From positions 1 through 64,000 of the forward strand of contig JAGXKN010000009.1 in the NCBI GenBank assembly GCA_018335195.1: a DNA stretch of 64,000 nucleotides. The letters run 5' to 3'. The position numbers and the translations under genes were made by a program. Source of the stretch: Desulfobacterales bacterium (GTDB taxonomy: Bacteria > Desulfobacterota > Desulfobacteria > Desulfobacterales > Desulfosalsimonadaceae). Position 1 is the stretch's first letter. Every line of letters starts with the position of its first letter. The notes under the pieces are model-generated. The model was not told the origin of the DNA. It was given only the letters and a program-made list of their open reading frames with translations, and ran no database searches. Below are positions 7,626 to 15,994 of this stretch, one piece after another.

Positions 7626-7982
7626 ATGCATCGCAACACAGATGACAGCACGCGGCTTGTATATTCCACGGAAAACAGCGGAAAGTGCCCGAAGTGCGGA
7701 AAATCCCATAAAAAATGCGGGTGCGGGCAAAAAGCGACCCCACCTGCTGCAGACGGCATTGTCCGGGTCCGGCGGGAGACCAAGGGCCGCAAGGGCAAGG
7801 GTGTTACGATCATTACCGGAGTTCCGCTGGAAGGCGATCGGCTCAAGCAACTGGCCAAGCGGTTAAAAGCCAAATGCGGCAGCGGAGGCACCGTAAAAAA
7901 CGGCGTGATCGAAATCCAGGGAGACCGGCGGGACATGCTTAAAGAAGAGCTGGAAGCAGAAGGCTTCACAGTCAAGGGATAA
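7626..7982 (+). CDS. yciH: SUI1/eIF1-like translation factor (YciH family) with Cys-rich N-terminus
   Basis: The 118-residue protein has a C-terminal SUI1 domain from about residue 50: KGVTIITGVPLEGDRL, CGSGGTVKNGVIEIQGDRR, then the closing helix. YciH-type proteins are bacterial relatives of eIF1 that influence start-site fidelity on the 30S subunit. The N-terminus carries CPKCGKSHKKCGCG, a compact cysteine cluster that could bind zinc. ATG 7626 has no strong Shine-Dalgarno, but AGAGG lies just before it. The gene lies alone between the flavoprotein and the convergent GspB gene. Confidence 0.85.
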   Translation: MHRNTDDSTRLVYSTENSGKCPKCGKSHKKCGCGQKATPPAADGIVRVRRETKGRKGKGVTIITGVPLEGDRLKQLAKRLKAKCGSGGTVKNGVIEIQGDRRDMLKEELEAEGFTVKG

Positions 7983-8022
7983 TCTTCATCAAACTGCCGC
8001 TGTCCCGAACCGGAACCCACAG

Positions 8023-8044
8023 CAAAAGGTCCGGCAGTCCGGAC
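8023..8044 (-). terminator. weak terminator after gspB
   Basis: On the minus strand GTCCGG and CCGGAC (8044-8029) pair across ACTG and are followed by CTTTT. It lies seven bases beyond the gspB stop. The stem is short, so strength is uncertain. Confidence 0.4.
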
Positions 8045-8050
8045 AAAACC

Positions 8051-8815
8051 CTACCTGATCCCGAAGCTCAGCCGCCAGGTCTTTTCGCCATCGGTCACCC
8101 GCACGTCATCGGGATTGATGGTCTGGATTCGGTAGCCGTCAATGCGCTCCTTCTGCCGGCATATTTTGCCGTTAATCACCGCGATCCGGTTTTCCGGCGC
8201 ATCTGCCCATGAAATCGCCTGCAGACTCAGCGGACCGTCTTCCATGACTTCCGGTTCGGGCGCGGTATCTGGTTGGGCAGATCCGTTTGAAACCGACTTT
8301 TGAGGGGTTTCCGTCTTATCAGGCGCTGACCGGGTCTGAGACCCGCCGGTTACGGGCGGCTTCTCAGTCGGTTGCCGGGCCTTCTTGCCGGATTGCTCTT
8401 GCCGGACCTGAGGTTGGGGTTCAGCAGCGCTCCCGGCTTCATCGGAACTCCCGGATTCGCGTTTCTCGGCATCCGGTTCTGCCTCGTCTGTATCCCCCAC
8501 AGCCGGATCAGCTTGTGCCAGGACGATACCCGGGGATTGCTTTGCCTGTTGGCTCCCGCCATCCCCCCGGGCCGGCAAATCCAACCGGACCCGGGTTTTG
8601 GCCGCCCGGGTATCTGCAGCCGTGGGGTTGACTGAATGGGTGGCCAGTTTCCATATACCCGCTGCAAAAACAAGAAAAAGCACCACGCCTGCGGCAATCA
8701 GAAACACCGGCCGCGCCTGGGACAGTCCGGCTGAAGAGTCCTCTGTGTCGCCCCCGGTTTCGGGCGTCGTGGTTTCTGCTTCCAGTTTCTTTAATGCATC
8801 CAAAATGGCGCTCAA
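8051..8815 (-). CDS. gspB: general secretion pathway protein GspB-like
   Basis: I start this 254-residue protein at TTG 8815, giving (M)SAILDALKKLEAE, which matches the conserved GspB opening MSxILDALKK. AAAGGA lies eight bases upstream, and the TTG is one base after the stop of the preceding gene, so the two are coupled. One transmembrane helix (VFLIAAGVVLFLVFAAGIW) is followed by a long low-complexity Pro/Ala/Glu-rich periplasmic linker. The C-terminal GspB domain follows, with PLSLQAISWADAPENRIAVI and a final KTWRLSFGIR. GspB with the ATPase GspA helps insert or assemble the GspD secretin through peptidoglycan. No other type II secretion gene is in the window. Confidence 0.82.
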   Translation of the reverse strand: MSAILDALKKLEAETTTPETGGDTEDSSAGLSQARPVFLIAAGVVLFLVFAAGIWKLATHSVNPTAADTRAAKTRVRLDLPARGDGGSQQAKQSPGIVLAQADPAVGDTDEAEPDAEKRESGSSDEAGSAAEPQPQVRQEQSGKKARQPTEKPPVTGGSQTRSAPDKTETPQKSVSNGSAQPDTAPEPEVMEDGPLSLQAISWADAPENRIAVINGKICRQKERIDGYRIQTINPDDVRVTDGEKTWRLSFGIR

Positions 8816-8816
8816 G

Positions 8817-10547
8817 TCACGAATCCTTTGAACTTCGACGCGCAATCCGCGGCATATCAACCGGGGCATGCAGCCGGTATAGGATGATCTTGGTCAGGGG
8901 CCCCACTTTACCGTCAACCACAAGCCCCTGCTCGGCTTGAATTCTTCTGACCGCCGTCTGGGTTGCGGCATCATAGGTGCCGGTGATTTTTACACTGCTC
9001 ATGCCGATATCCCGGAGTAGAAGCTGCAGTTCGGCCACGGACAGGGCGCGGGCATCCACTCCGATCACACCATTGATACCGCGCGGGTTTTCCCATAACA
9101 CATAGGCTTTCCCGGTCCACAAAGCGCCGACTGCTTCGATCGGCACCCGGTAAAAACCCTCGGTTCGGGGATAGTAAAACGTGAGGGTGTCTTTGTTGGC
9201 CGCTACCACTGTCAAAAACGCGCGCTTTTGCATTTTCGAACCGGAAAAAGACAGAATCGCCGGCAGATCGGTCTTCCGGAGCAGCTCCAGATCCCGCTCG
9301 ATCGTATACAGTTCAAAGCCGTACTTTTCGGACATCCGCTGAAAAAAGGCTTCCGGTTTATCGACGGATGCATTCCGCGTAAGTCCCCGAACATCAATAT
9401 GCCAGAGGGAAAGCAAATATGACATTGCCGAAATTCCCGAATCCGGGCCTATGGTGCGGATCAATTCTTCAAGGTCTTTGCGCCATGGACTGATCTCGGC
9501 TTCGGCCGAACGAACCGGCAGATCCAGGGATAAGGCTTCGCTGTCTTCCGGCCGGGCTTTTGCCCGGGTAGGTGCGATCCGTTCTTCATTGCTCCCGTTG
9601 TGCTCCCCGGCCTGAATTCCGAAGACGTTTACCCGGTCGAACTGGTAGAAAACAATCCCTGCAAAAGCGACAACCAGGGCCGCCAGCACCAATGCTGGCA
9701 CGACGGAAGCTTTCCGGCCTGAAACGGGCGTATGCAACTGCCGGTTCGAGAGTTCGGCAATGGCCTGTCTGACAGTACGGCTGTTAATTTTCTTCGTGTT
9801 GTTGTTGAATGCCAGCAGCAGGGTCCGATCGCAGACAATGTTGATCAATCGGGGAATGCCGCCGCTGAATTTATAAATCCACCGCAGGGCCGGTCGGGTA
9901 AAGGAAACGGCGCCCGGAGTCCGGGAAGCCACGTGAATACGATGGGATATATACCTGCCGGTTTCTACCGCATTTAAGGGGCAGAGACGGCAGGACAGGG
10001 AAACGCGCTGGGCAAGCTGCCTGAGCTCATGGGCGTCCAGCATTTCCGACAGCTCCGGCTGCCCGACCAGTATAATCTGAAGCAGCTTGTGATGCACGGT
10101 TTCCAGGTTAGAAAGCAGCCGCAGTTGTTCGAGGACATCCCTGTCCAGGTTCTGGGCCTCGTCAATAACAAGGACGGCCCGCCTGCCTGCCGCCCGTTTT
10201 CTCATCAGGAAGGTGTTTAACGCGTCAATGAGTTCCTTGGTGCTGCTGCCGTCGGAGCGAATGCCGAATTCATCGTTAATGGACTGCAAAAGGCCCCTGG
10301 CGTTCATCCTGGGATTAAAAATATAGGCGGTTTCCACTTCAGAAGGCAGATTCTCGAGAAAAACCCGGCACAGCATGGTCTTTCCGGTGCCCACTTCACC
10401 GGTAATCTCTACAAATCCTTCTTCCTGCGCGATTGCGTACTTGAGGTGGGCCAGTGCTTCTTCATGACTCCGGCTCAGGTATAAGTAAGCCGGCGTGGGC
10501 ACCAACTTGAAGGGCCTTTCCCGGAAGCCGAAAAAAGTATCATACAT
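8817..10547 (-). CDS. gspA: ExeA/GspA-type AAA+ ATPase with peptidoglycan-binding domain
   Basis: The 576-residue protein has an N-terminal AAA ATPase of the ExeA/GspA family. It opens MYDTFFGFRERPFKLVP, has Walker A GEVGTGKT near residue 46 and Walker B AVLVIDEAQNL near residue 128. One transmembrane helix (VVPALVLAALVVAFAGIVF) lies around residues 285-305. The periplasmic part holds a C39-peptidase-like region that appears to lack catalytic residues (about 390-480), then a PG_binding_1 module ending GKVGPLTKIILYRL. GspA binds peptidoglycan and uses ATP to help place the type II secretin. It is followed one base later by gspB. No obvious Shine-Dalgarno precedes ATG 10547. Confidence 0.88.
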   Translation of the reverse strand: MYDTFFGFRERPFKLVPTPAYLYLSRSHEEALAHLKYAIAQEEGFVEITGEVGTGKTMLCRVFLENLPSEVETAYIFNPRMNARGLLQSINDEFGIRSDGSSTKELIDALNTFLMRKRAAGRRAVLVIDEAQNLDRDVLEQLRLLSNLETVHHKLLQIILVGQPELSEMLDAHELRQLAQRVSLSCRLCPLNAVETGRYISHRIHVASRTPGAVSFTRPALRWIYKFSGGIPRLINIVCDRTLLLAFNNNTKKINSRTVRQAIAELSNRQLHTPVSGRKASVVPALVLAALVVAFAGIVFYQFDRVNVFGIQAGEHNGSNEERIAPTRAKARPEDSEALSLDLPVRSAEAEISPWRKDLEELIRTIGPDSGISAMSYLLSLWHIDVRGLTRNASVDKPEAFFQRMSEKYGFELYTIERDLELLRKTDLPAILSFSGSKMQKRAFLTVVAANKDTLTFYYPRTEGFYRVPIEAVGALWTGKAYVLWENPRGINGVIGVDARALSVAELQLLLRDIGMSSVKITGTYDAATQTAVRRIQAEQGLVVDGKVGPLTKIILYRLHAPVDMPRIARRSSKDS

Positions 10548-10578
10548 AGGGTGCGAAATCGTCCGCGTGAGGTTTTAT

Positions 10579-10610
10579 CCCGGGTGCTGCAGTTCCCGGG
10601 TATTTTTTTT
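10579..10610 (+). terminator. plus-strand terminator-like hairpin between gspA and pfaD
   Basis: CCCGGG (10579-10584) and CCCGGG (10595-10600) pair across a 10-base loop and are followed by TATTTTTTTT. The orientation is plus, yet both flanking genes are on the minus strand and the nearest upstream plus gene ends at 7982. It may end an antisense or unannotated transcript. Confidence 0.45.
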
Positions 10611-10645
10611 AGAGGTAACATCAAAAAAGGGAGATGACAACAGAT

Positions 10646-12355
10646 TTACCAAGGATTACTTCCGGTTTTTCCGGGGGCAATTCCGGTTCCGGTGTCCGCT
10701 CCCGGGATGCCCGCCAGTGCCGCCAAATCATCAAACCTCATGGGCGAAAAACGCACAGTTTCGGGCGGCATACAGATTCCCTGGGCTTGGAGCCAGTCTG
10801 CCCGGGTCAGCACAGCGGCCCCTACCAGCAGATTCATTGCGATCGTGGCAAAATCGCGGTTCTCCGCTTTTTCGAGAAATGAGTCCATGATCCATTCGTT
10901 AAAAGCGCCGATCGCGGGTCCGCACCATATCTGGTAGTCGACTTTCCGCTCCGGCTCCCCGCTGATTGCCCACATGGAGGAGCGTCCGAGATAGGCGCGG
11001 AATACCAGCGCCATTTTGTGCCGCGGATCTTTTTCCGCACGCGCCACCTGGGCAGGGTTGCGCTCCAGGAAAAACTTCCGGGTTTCTTCCCATTCCGCAG
11101 CAAAACTCCGGCGCAGGATTTTTTTTTCTATATTGCTGCGTTCTTCTTCCGGAATCTGCTCAAAGCTGCCGTACTGCATGTAATAATCAAATAGCCGGGA
11201 CGCGCGCATCGCAAACATGGTACCGCGCTTGAGAACCTGGACCCTTGAGCCCTTTTCAAACATGTCCGCAGACGGCGCCATGGTCACATCACACTGGCCC
11301 GCCTCGGCCAGCATCTGACGCACGGCCTGGCATACGCCGGCTTCCACGCACGACTGGTTCACCGACCCGGTCAGCACATACCCGGCGCCCATGGAAAAAG
11401 CCGCGGCGGTTGAGGCCGGGGTGGCAATCCCTCCGGCAAGACCCACCGGAATGGACTGCGGATAATCGTATTGTGCACATATTCGATCGCGCAGGGCAAT
11501 CATGGTTGGCAGCAGGGCGATTGCCGGCCGGTTGTCCGTATGCCCCCCGGAGTCGGCCTCCGCAGTGATCGCATCGGCCATGGGAATGCGGGCTGCAAGT
11601 AAAGCCTCTTCCCGGGTGATCAAATCCTGCTGCAATAATTTTTCGAGAATTTTTCCGGGCGGCGGACCGAGAAACCGGCTGGCCACCTCGGTCCGGGAAA
11701 CTTTGGCCACGACCTTGTTCGGGATCGAGATCTGGTCGTTTGCTTCCCGGAAAATCCCTTTTACCCGGTAACGCACGAGATGCGGTGTAAGGCGGAGATA
11801 CGCGGATGCGCTGACAAGTCGGACGCCCTTTTGCAGATACAGGTCAACGACCCGGCTTTCCAACTCCGGGGCATCGGGTGAGTGGATAAGGTTCATGCCA
11901 AAGGCAAAACCGAAAAGTTCGTGCTGAAGTCGGTCAATGGCGTGCTCAAGCTCGGAAGGCCCCAGTCCGGCAGCCCCGAAGAATCCGACCATGCCTGCAC
12001 GCGCAGCCGCCGTGACCATCTCCACGGACGTGATGCCGTTGGCCATAGCGCCGGCAACATACGGATATCTTATCCCCAGCATGCCCTTAAAATGGGGATC
12101 CCCGAAATTTTGGGGATCCAGCGGGGGAACAAAACCGCGCAGCCAATATCCATGGTCACTGGCCCCGCCTTCCGGATAGAGTTCAGCCCGCCCCCAAGTG
12201 GCCACTGCCGGTGCCTTGCCTGCATCCACGACAAAAACCGGTTTACTGATGTCCTGAAGGGCCGAGTGAAACGCTTCCGGCGCCGTGTCCGGTTCTGCGC
12301 TGCTGCCGCTGTACCAGAAACCATAACCGGGCCCTCCTGTTGCGGATACCCGCAT
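10646..12355 (-). CDS. pfaD: PfaD-family enoyl reductase (polyunsaturated fatty acid/polyketide type)
   Basis: The 569-residue protein matches PfaD along its length. It opens with a short segment (SKPVFVVDAGKAPAVAT), then a 2-nitropropane-dioxygenase-like FMN barrel. The barrel is seen in GSYVAGAMANGITS-type strands (YVAGAMANGI), ADAITAEADSGGHTDNRP, the FMN phosphate loop GLAGGIATPASTAAAFSMGA and GSVNQSCVEAG. The C-terminal helical part has FFLERNPAQV and GPAIGAFNEWI. PfaD proteins supply trans-acting enoyl reduction to polyunsaturated fatty acid synthases (PfaA-C) or trans-AT polyketide synthases. No PfaA, PfaB or PfaC lies within 10 kb on either side here, so it is an orphan in this window. 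A 4Fe-4S protein gene lies immediately upstream on the same strand. Confidence 0.85.
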   Translation of the reverse strand: MRVSATGGPGYGFWYSGSSAEPDTAPEAFHSALQDISKPVFVVDAGKAPAVATWGRAELYPEGGASDHGYWLRGFVPPLDPQNFGDPHFKGMLGIRYPYVAGAMANGITSVEMVTAAARAGMVGFFGAAGLGPSELEHAIDRLQHELFGFAFGMNLIHSPDAPELESRVVDLYLQKGVRLVSASAYLRLTPHLVRYRVKGIFREANDQISIPNKVVAKVSRTEVASRFLGPPPGKILEKLLQQDLITREEALLAARIPMADAITAEADSGGHTDNRPAIALLPTMIALRDRICAQYDYPQSIPVGLAGGIATPASTAAAFSMGAGYVLTGSVNQSCVEAGVCQAVRQMLAEAGQCDVTMAPSADMFEKGSRVQVLKRGTMFAMRASRLFDYYMQYGSFEQIPEEERSNIEKKILRRSFAAEWEETRKFFLERNPAQVARAEKDPRHKMALVFRAYLGRSSMWAISGEPERKVDYQIWCGPAIGAFNEWIMDSFLEKAENRDFATIAMNLLVGAAVLTRADWLQAQGICMPPETVRFSPMRFDDLAALAGIPGADTGTGIAPGKTGSNPW

Positions 12356-12392
12356 ACCACCCCCTGAACTCGGATGTCATCTGAAATTCGGG

Positions 12393-13547
12393 TCAGCGGC
12401 TTTTGCGTTTCGGGGGAATCCGGACGATTCGTGTTTCGCCCTCATGCAGGAAAATCGCGTTTTCCGGGCAGAACGCGGCGCATACGCCGCATCCGATGCA
12501 AAGTTCCGTGTCCCTTTGCGCAATGCCCTCGCCGCCGAGGTAAGCCGCACCGGTATGACATTGCTCGACACACGTGCCGCAGCCCGTGCACAAGTCCGTG
12601 TCTATCACGGCCAGAAAATTGGTGGCATTGGTGATCGGCGCGATCATGTTCTCCACCGAGTTGCCGCAGCAGCATCTGCAGCAGTTGCATATGCTGGTTT
12701 CCGCCTTATTGATATCGAAATTGGGGTGATAAGCCTTATGCACCAGGCCGTCTGCCTCGGCCTTTTTGAGCACGTCCAGGGCCTCCTGCCTGGAAACCAT
12801 GCGGGCAAACCCCTGTTCGGTTGTGTAGCGGGCCGATTTCCCGAAAGTAAAACAGGTCTCCCGCAGATCGCTCTGCCGGCAGGGCTGGCCGGAAATATCC
12901 TTGTGATGCCGGCAGAAGCAGTGCCCTAATGCGATCTCGTCGAATTTTTCGATCAGCGCGGTGACCTCGGAAGTGGGCAGAATCCGGTCCACCGATGCGT
13001 CAAGGGATTCGTCAACTTCGATCCGGATGGACTCTCCCGTGGATTTGTTCTCTGTCACCGGCACCGTCCGGTCAATAGGCGGCATCTGCATCAGGCTGGG
13101 GAGGAGGTTGTCGTAATTCTGCTGCACCATTTCGGAGAGTTCATCAAACAACTGGTCAAACAGTGCACTGATCTCCCGGTTGCGCTCGGTATCCTCGACC
13201 TTGCCCATGAACGTGTATTCAAAGGTTCCCACGTTCAGCAGCGGCAGCAGCCGGTAGACCGTTACGCCGTGCCTGTTGGGCTGGTTGAATATCACCCCCC
13301 GGGCGGCCAGTGCACGGGTCTTGTCCAGAATTTCGGTCTCGGAGAGCCCGGTGGTCTCCATTAGCTGCTCCAGGGTCTGGGACGTGCGGTCCCTGAATGC
13401 CAGGATGAAGTCCAGCTCATCTTCCCGGATAAAATAACGCAGCAGTTTGACCAGTGTGTCGTTAACCGGCACAGGCGTGCCGCCTGCAGTGCTGATGACG
13501 TGGCCGGCCTGTTTGTACTTCTCATCGATGTTGGTCTGGGAAGTCAT
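12393..13547 (-). CDS. 4Fe-4S ferredoxin-type protein with N-terminal regulatory-like domain
   Basis: I chose ATG 13547 (MTSQTNIDEKYKQAG) because GGGAGA lies upstream; the open frame runs back to 13712 without better support. The 384-residue protein has an N-terminal winged-helix-like region (residues about 30-110, FRDRTSQTLEQLMETTGLSE). A Cys/His-rich middle has CFCRHHKD, C.Q.DLRETC and ICNCCRCCCGN. Two C-terminal [4Fe-4S] motifs follow, CTGCGTCVEQC and CIGCGVCAAFCP. Proteins of this shape are common in sulfate reducers and are thought to pass electrons between ferredoxin-type carriers; the partner is unknown. It ends 37 bases before pfaD on the same strand, so an operon with pfaD is likely. 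Confidence 0.75.
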   Translation of the reverse strand: MTSQTNIDEKYKQAGHVISTAGGTPVPVNDTLVKLLRYFIREDELDFILAFRDRTSQTLEQLMETTGLSETEILDKTRALAARGVIFNQPNRHGVTVYRLLPLLNVGTFEYTFMGKVEDTERNREISALFDQLFDELSEMVQQNYDNLLPSLMQMPPIDRTVPVTENKSTGESIRIEVDESLDASVDRILPTSEVTALIEKFDEIALGHCFCRHHKDISGQPCRQSDLRETCFTFGKSARYTTEQGFARMVSRQEALDVLKKAEADGLVHKAYHPNFDINKAETSICNCCRCCCGNSVENMIAPITNATNFLAVIDTDLCTGCGTCVEQCHTGAAYLGGEGIAQRDTELCIGCGVCAAFCPENAIFLHEGETRIVRIPPKRKSR

Positions 13548-13980
13548 TCTTTCATTTTCTCCCTGAATTTTAGAAATTTGCAAAAAATATCCGTTGTCTC
13601 GCCCTCGGGTGACTTCCCAATATATCTGTTTTACTAAAGAAATCAAGTAAAAAGCACCCCCTTTCCCCCTTCCCGGATGCGTGCAGGCCGTCTGCATGGC
13701 CGAATAAATCATCAGGCTGTTTGCGCCCAGCCCGGTCCTCCAGTCTCTGGTCCACTCTTAATCGTTATGAGAATCATGCTTTGCACATCCCTGCCAATCA
13801 AAGAAAAGCATTAAATCATATAATGTTCCTATTACTAATGGAAGATTTTTTTCGCGTATTATTGAGAAATAATGGATCAAAAATCTTGAAAATCCAAACG
13901 GATTATGCCACCTGTAGAAAACAAGCCTTGTACGCCGTTTAAAAAAAAGCCACAATCAAACTTCAGTTAAAGGAGTGCGC
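13548..13980. other. intergenic region, AT-rich in its right half, no supported gene
   Basis: This 430-base gap separates the divergent 4Fe-4S gene and the M48 remnant. From about 13790 to 13970 the base composition is markedly AT-rich compared with the surroundings. Short frames exist on both strands, but none has a ribosome site or protein-like composition. A strong AAAGGAG at 13969-13975 precedes ATG 13981. The AT-rich segment may mark the junction of the deletion that removed the 5' part of the M48 gene. Confidence 0.5.
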
Positions 13981-14504
13981 ATGGAAAACAATGGTGCCCC
14001 CGGGGGTTATCAAAAGCCCGCAGCCGAGGACCGCGAGGCAGGGGACCAAGTCCATCCATTCAGATTTACGGGTACCGGTTTGGCAAAATCCTGGTCACAG
14101 ATGACCTGATCCGTCTGGCGGAAAACAAGCAAATGCTTACCGGGGTTTTTGCGCACGAAATGGACCATGTCCGACAGCGGCACGGACTGCGGATGGTTTT
14201 TCAGAACGCGGGCGTATTCCTCGTGGTCTCCGCACTGGTCGGGGACGTGGCATCCATAACCGCCTCGGCCGCGGCACTGCCGACAATGCTGGTGCAGCGC
14301 GGATATTCACGGGAATTTGAACGCCAGGCGGATGCAGCAGCCGGAAAATACCTGATTCAAAACCGCGACAACACCCGCACCTATCGCCGGATGCTGAAGC
14401 GTCTTTCAGAAAAATCCGCGGCCGAGGCCGCACCATCCATGATGTCCACGCACCCGGCTGTCAAAAAACGAATTAGCCAACTAAAGCAATTGGAAAAGAA
14501 ATAA
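13981..14504 (+). pseudogene. M48 family metallopeptidase, 5'-truncated and frameshifted
   Basis: A good start (ATG 13981 behind AAAGGAG) opens a frame that ends at TGA 14107. Peptidase coding lies in the next frame and is readable from about 14050 (IQIYGYRFGKILVTDDLIRL). It continues with the zinc motif HEMDH (HExxH) near 14154 and the third-ligand segment SREFERQADAAAGK, to the stop at 14504. No start codon exists in that frame before ATG 14133, which would cut just ahead of HExxH. Intact relatives have an N-terminal domain and a membrane segment before this part, so at least the first half is missing. The stop is one base before the rhomboid gene, so they once formed an operon. Assembly error is an alternative. 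Confidence 0.7.
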
Positions 14505-14505
14505 T

Positions 14506-15972
14506 ATGCTTTTTATTCCGCTGGAAGGCAAAATCAGCTGGCGCAACCCGCCGATTGTGACCCTGTTGCTGATTGCCCTGAACTGCCTTATTTTTTTCGG
14601 GTTCCAATCCGGAGACAACCGCAAATCCATGGAAGCCTATGAGTATTACTTTGAAAGCGGGCTCGCTGCTATCGAACTGCCCAGATATGCTGATTATGCA
14701 GATCTGGCCCCCGACCGCCAACCTGATCCGGAAAACCTGGAAGAACCATCGGAGCCCGCCTTCCGGCTGATGATGAACATGCAGCGTGACAGCGAATTCA
14801 TGGACGCCCTGTATCAAGACCGGATCATCATACCGGGAAGCCGGGATTACAATACGTGGGCGGCCAAAAGGACGGAATTCGACCAGCGCCTGGAACAGAC
14901 CATAATTTACCGCTACGGCCTGGTGCCGGCAAAAGCCAGGCCATGGTCCTTTGTCACCATGATGTTTGTCCACGGCGGTCTATGGCATCTGCTAGGAAAC
15001 ATGGTTTTCCTGTGGATAATGGGATGCGTGCTGGAAATGGGCCTGGGCCGCATGACGTATTGTTCCGGATACATCCTGGCCGGTATCTTTGCTTCACTGG
15101 TATACTTTGCCGTACATCACAACAGTTATGTGCCCAGCATCGGAGCATCCGGTGCCATATCCGGCCTGATGGGCGCACTCACCGTTCTCTACGGCCTCAC
15201 CCGGATCCGGGTGTTTTTCTCCACCGGATTTTATTTTGATTACTTCCGGATGCATGCGGTTTTGCTGCTTCCGTTCTGGCTGGGAAAAGAGTTGCTGGCT
15301 TTTTTCCTCGGTGCATCCGGCGGAGTCGCCTACATGGCCCATGTCGGGGGGCTGGCCGGGGGTGCCCTGCTGGGCCTCGGAGCCAAAAGGGTTATAAGGC
15401 CGGACAAAAAGGCCTTTTTCGAAGAACCCCCCGAGGATCCCACCCCAGCAATGATCGAGGATGCCATGGAGCGGATTTCGCGGCTGGATTTCAAAGGCGC
15501 CAGACCCGTGCTGCAGGAGGTGATTGCCAAAAATCCGGGCCACGGCGAAGCCCTGGGTCTGCTTTTCAACGTGGAAAAACAGCAGCCCGATTCCGCCGGG
15601 TTTCACGAAGCCGCCGGGAAGTATCTTTCCCATCTGCTTGCCGGTCCGGCAGACCATGAAAAGGCCTGCGCCGTCTACCGGGAATACGAAGATCTGGCCA
15701 AACGCACGGAACTGCGGGACGACCTGTATGCCCGGCTAGCATCCGCCTTTCTGGAAACAGGTCAAATCGAGGCGGGCAAGAAGATCCTGGTCCCCCTGGC
15801 CCGCCGGAATCCCGCCCTCAGCGCCATACCCGCCCTGTTGCTGCGCCTGGTTCACGGCCTGGAAAAGCAGGGCATGTCGGAAAAAGCCGAAAAGTACAGG
15901 AACATCCTGTGCAGACGCTATGCCCAATCCCAGGAGGCGCATATTGCTTCGGCAAAGGCTGCGGGCAATTGA
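14506..15972 (+). CDS. rhomboid family intramembrane serine protease with C-terminal TPR-like region
   Basis: The 488-residue protein has a first transmembrane helix (PPIVTLLLIALNCLIFFGF), a long loop, then the rhomboid core. WHLLGNMVFLWIMGCVLEM has the conserved His/Asn pair, the catalytic serine sits in GASGAISGLMGA (about S215), and the catalytic histidine in AHVGGLAGGALLGLG (about H278). Residues 300-488 are soluble and helical, with repeats resembling TPR units. Rhomboids cleave transmembrane substrates within the membrane. The gene begins one base after the M48 remnant, suggesting a former two-peptidase membrane quality-control operon. Confidence 0.88.
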   Translation: MLFIPLEGKISWRNPPIVTLLLIALNCLIFFGFQSGDNRKSMEAYEYYFESGLAAIELPRYADYADLAPDRQPDPENLEEPSEPAFRLMMNMQRDSEFMDALYQDRIIIPGSRDYNTWAAKRTEFDQRLEQTIIYRYGLVPAKARPWSFVTMMFVHGGLWHLLGNMVFLWIMGCVLEMGLGRMTYCSGYILAGIFASLVYFAVHHNSYVPSIGASGAISGLMGALTVLYGLTRIRVFFSTGFYFDYFRMHAVLLLPFWLGKELLAFFLGASGGVAYMAHVGGLAGGALLGLGAKRVIRPDKKAFFEEPPEDPTPAMIEDAMERISRLDFKGARPVLQEVIAKNPGHGEALGLLFNVEKQQPDSAGFHEAAGKYLSHLLAGPADHEKACAVYREYEDLAKRTELRDDLYARLASAFLETGQIEAGKKILVPLARRNPALSAIPALLLRLVHGLEKQGMSEKAEKYRNILCRRYAQSQEAHIASAKAAGN

Positions 15973-15994
15973 TCATGCAGCATTCCCTGATGCA

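Noticed and set aside
13721..13942. 73-residue plus-strand ORF in the AT-rich gap before the M48 remnant
   Set aside because: No ribosome site, mixed composition that changes abruptly in the AT-rich part, and no recognisable similarity.
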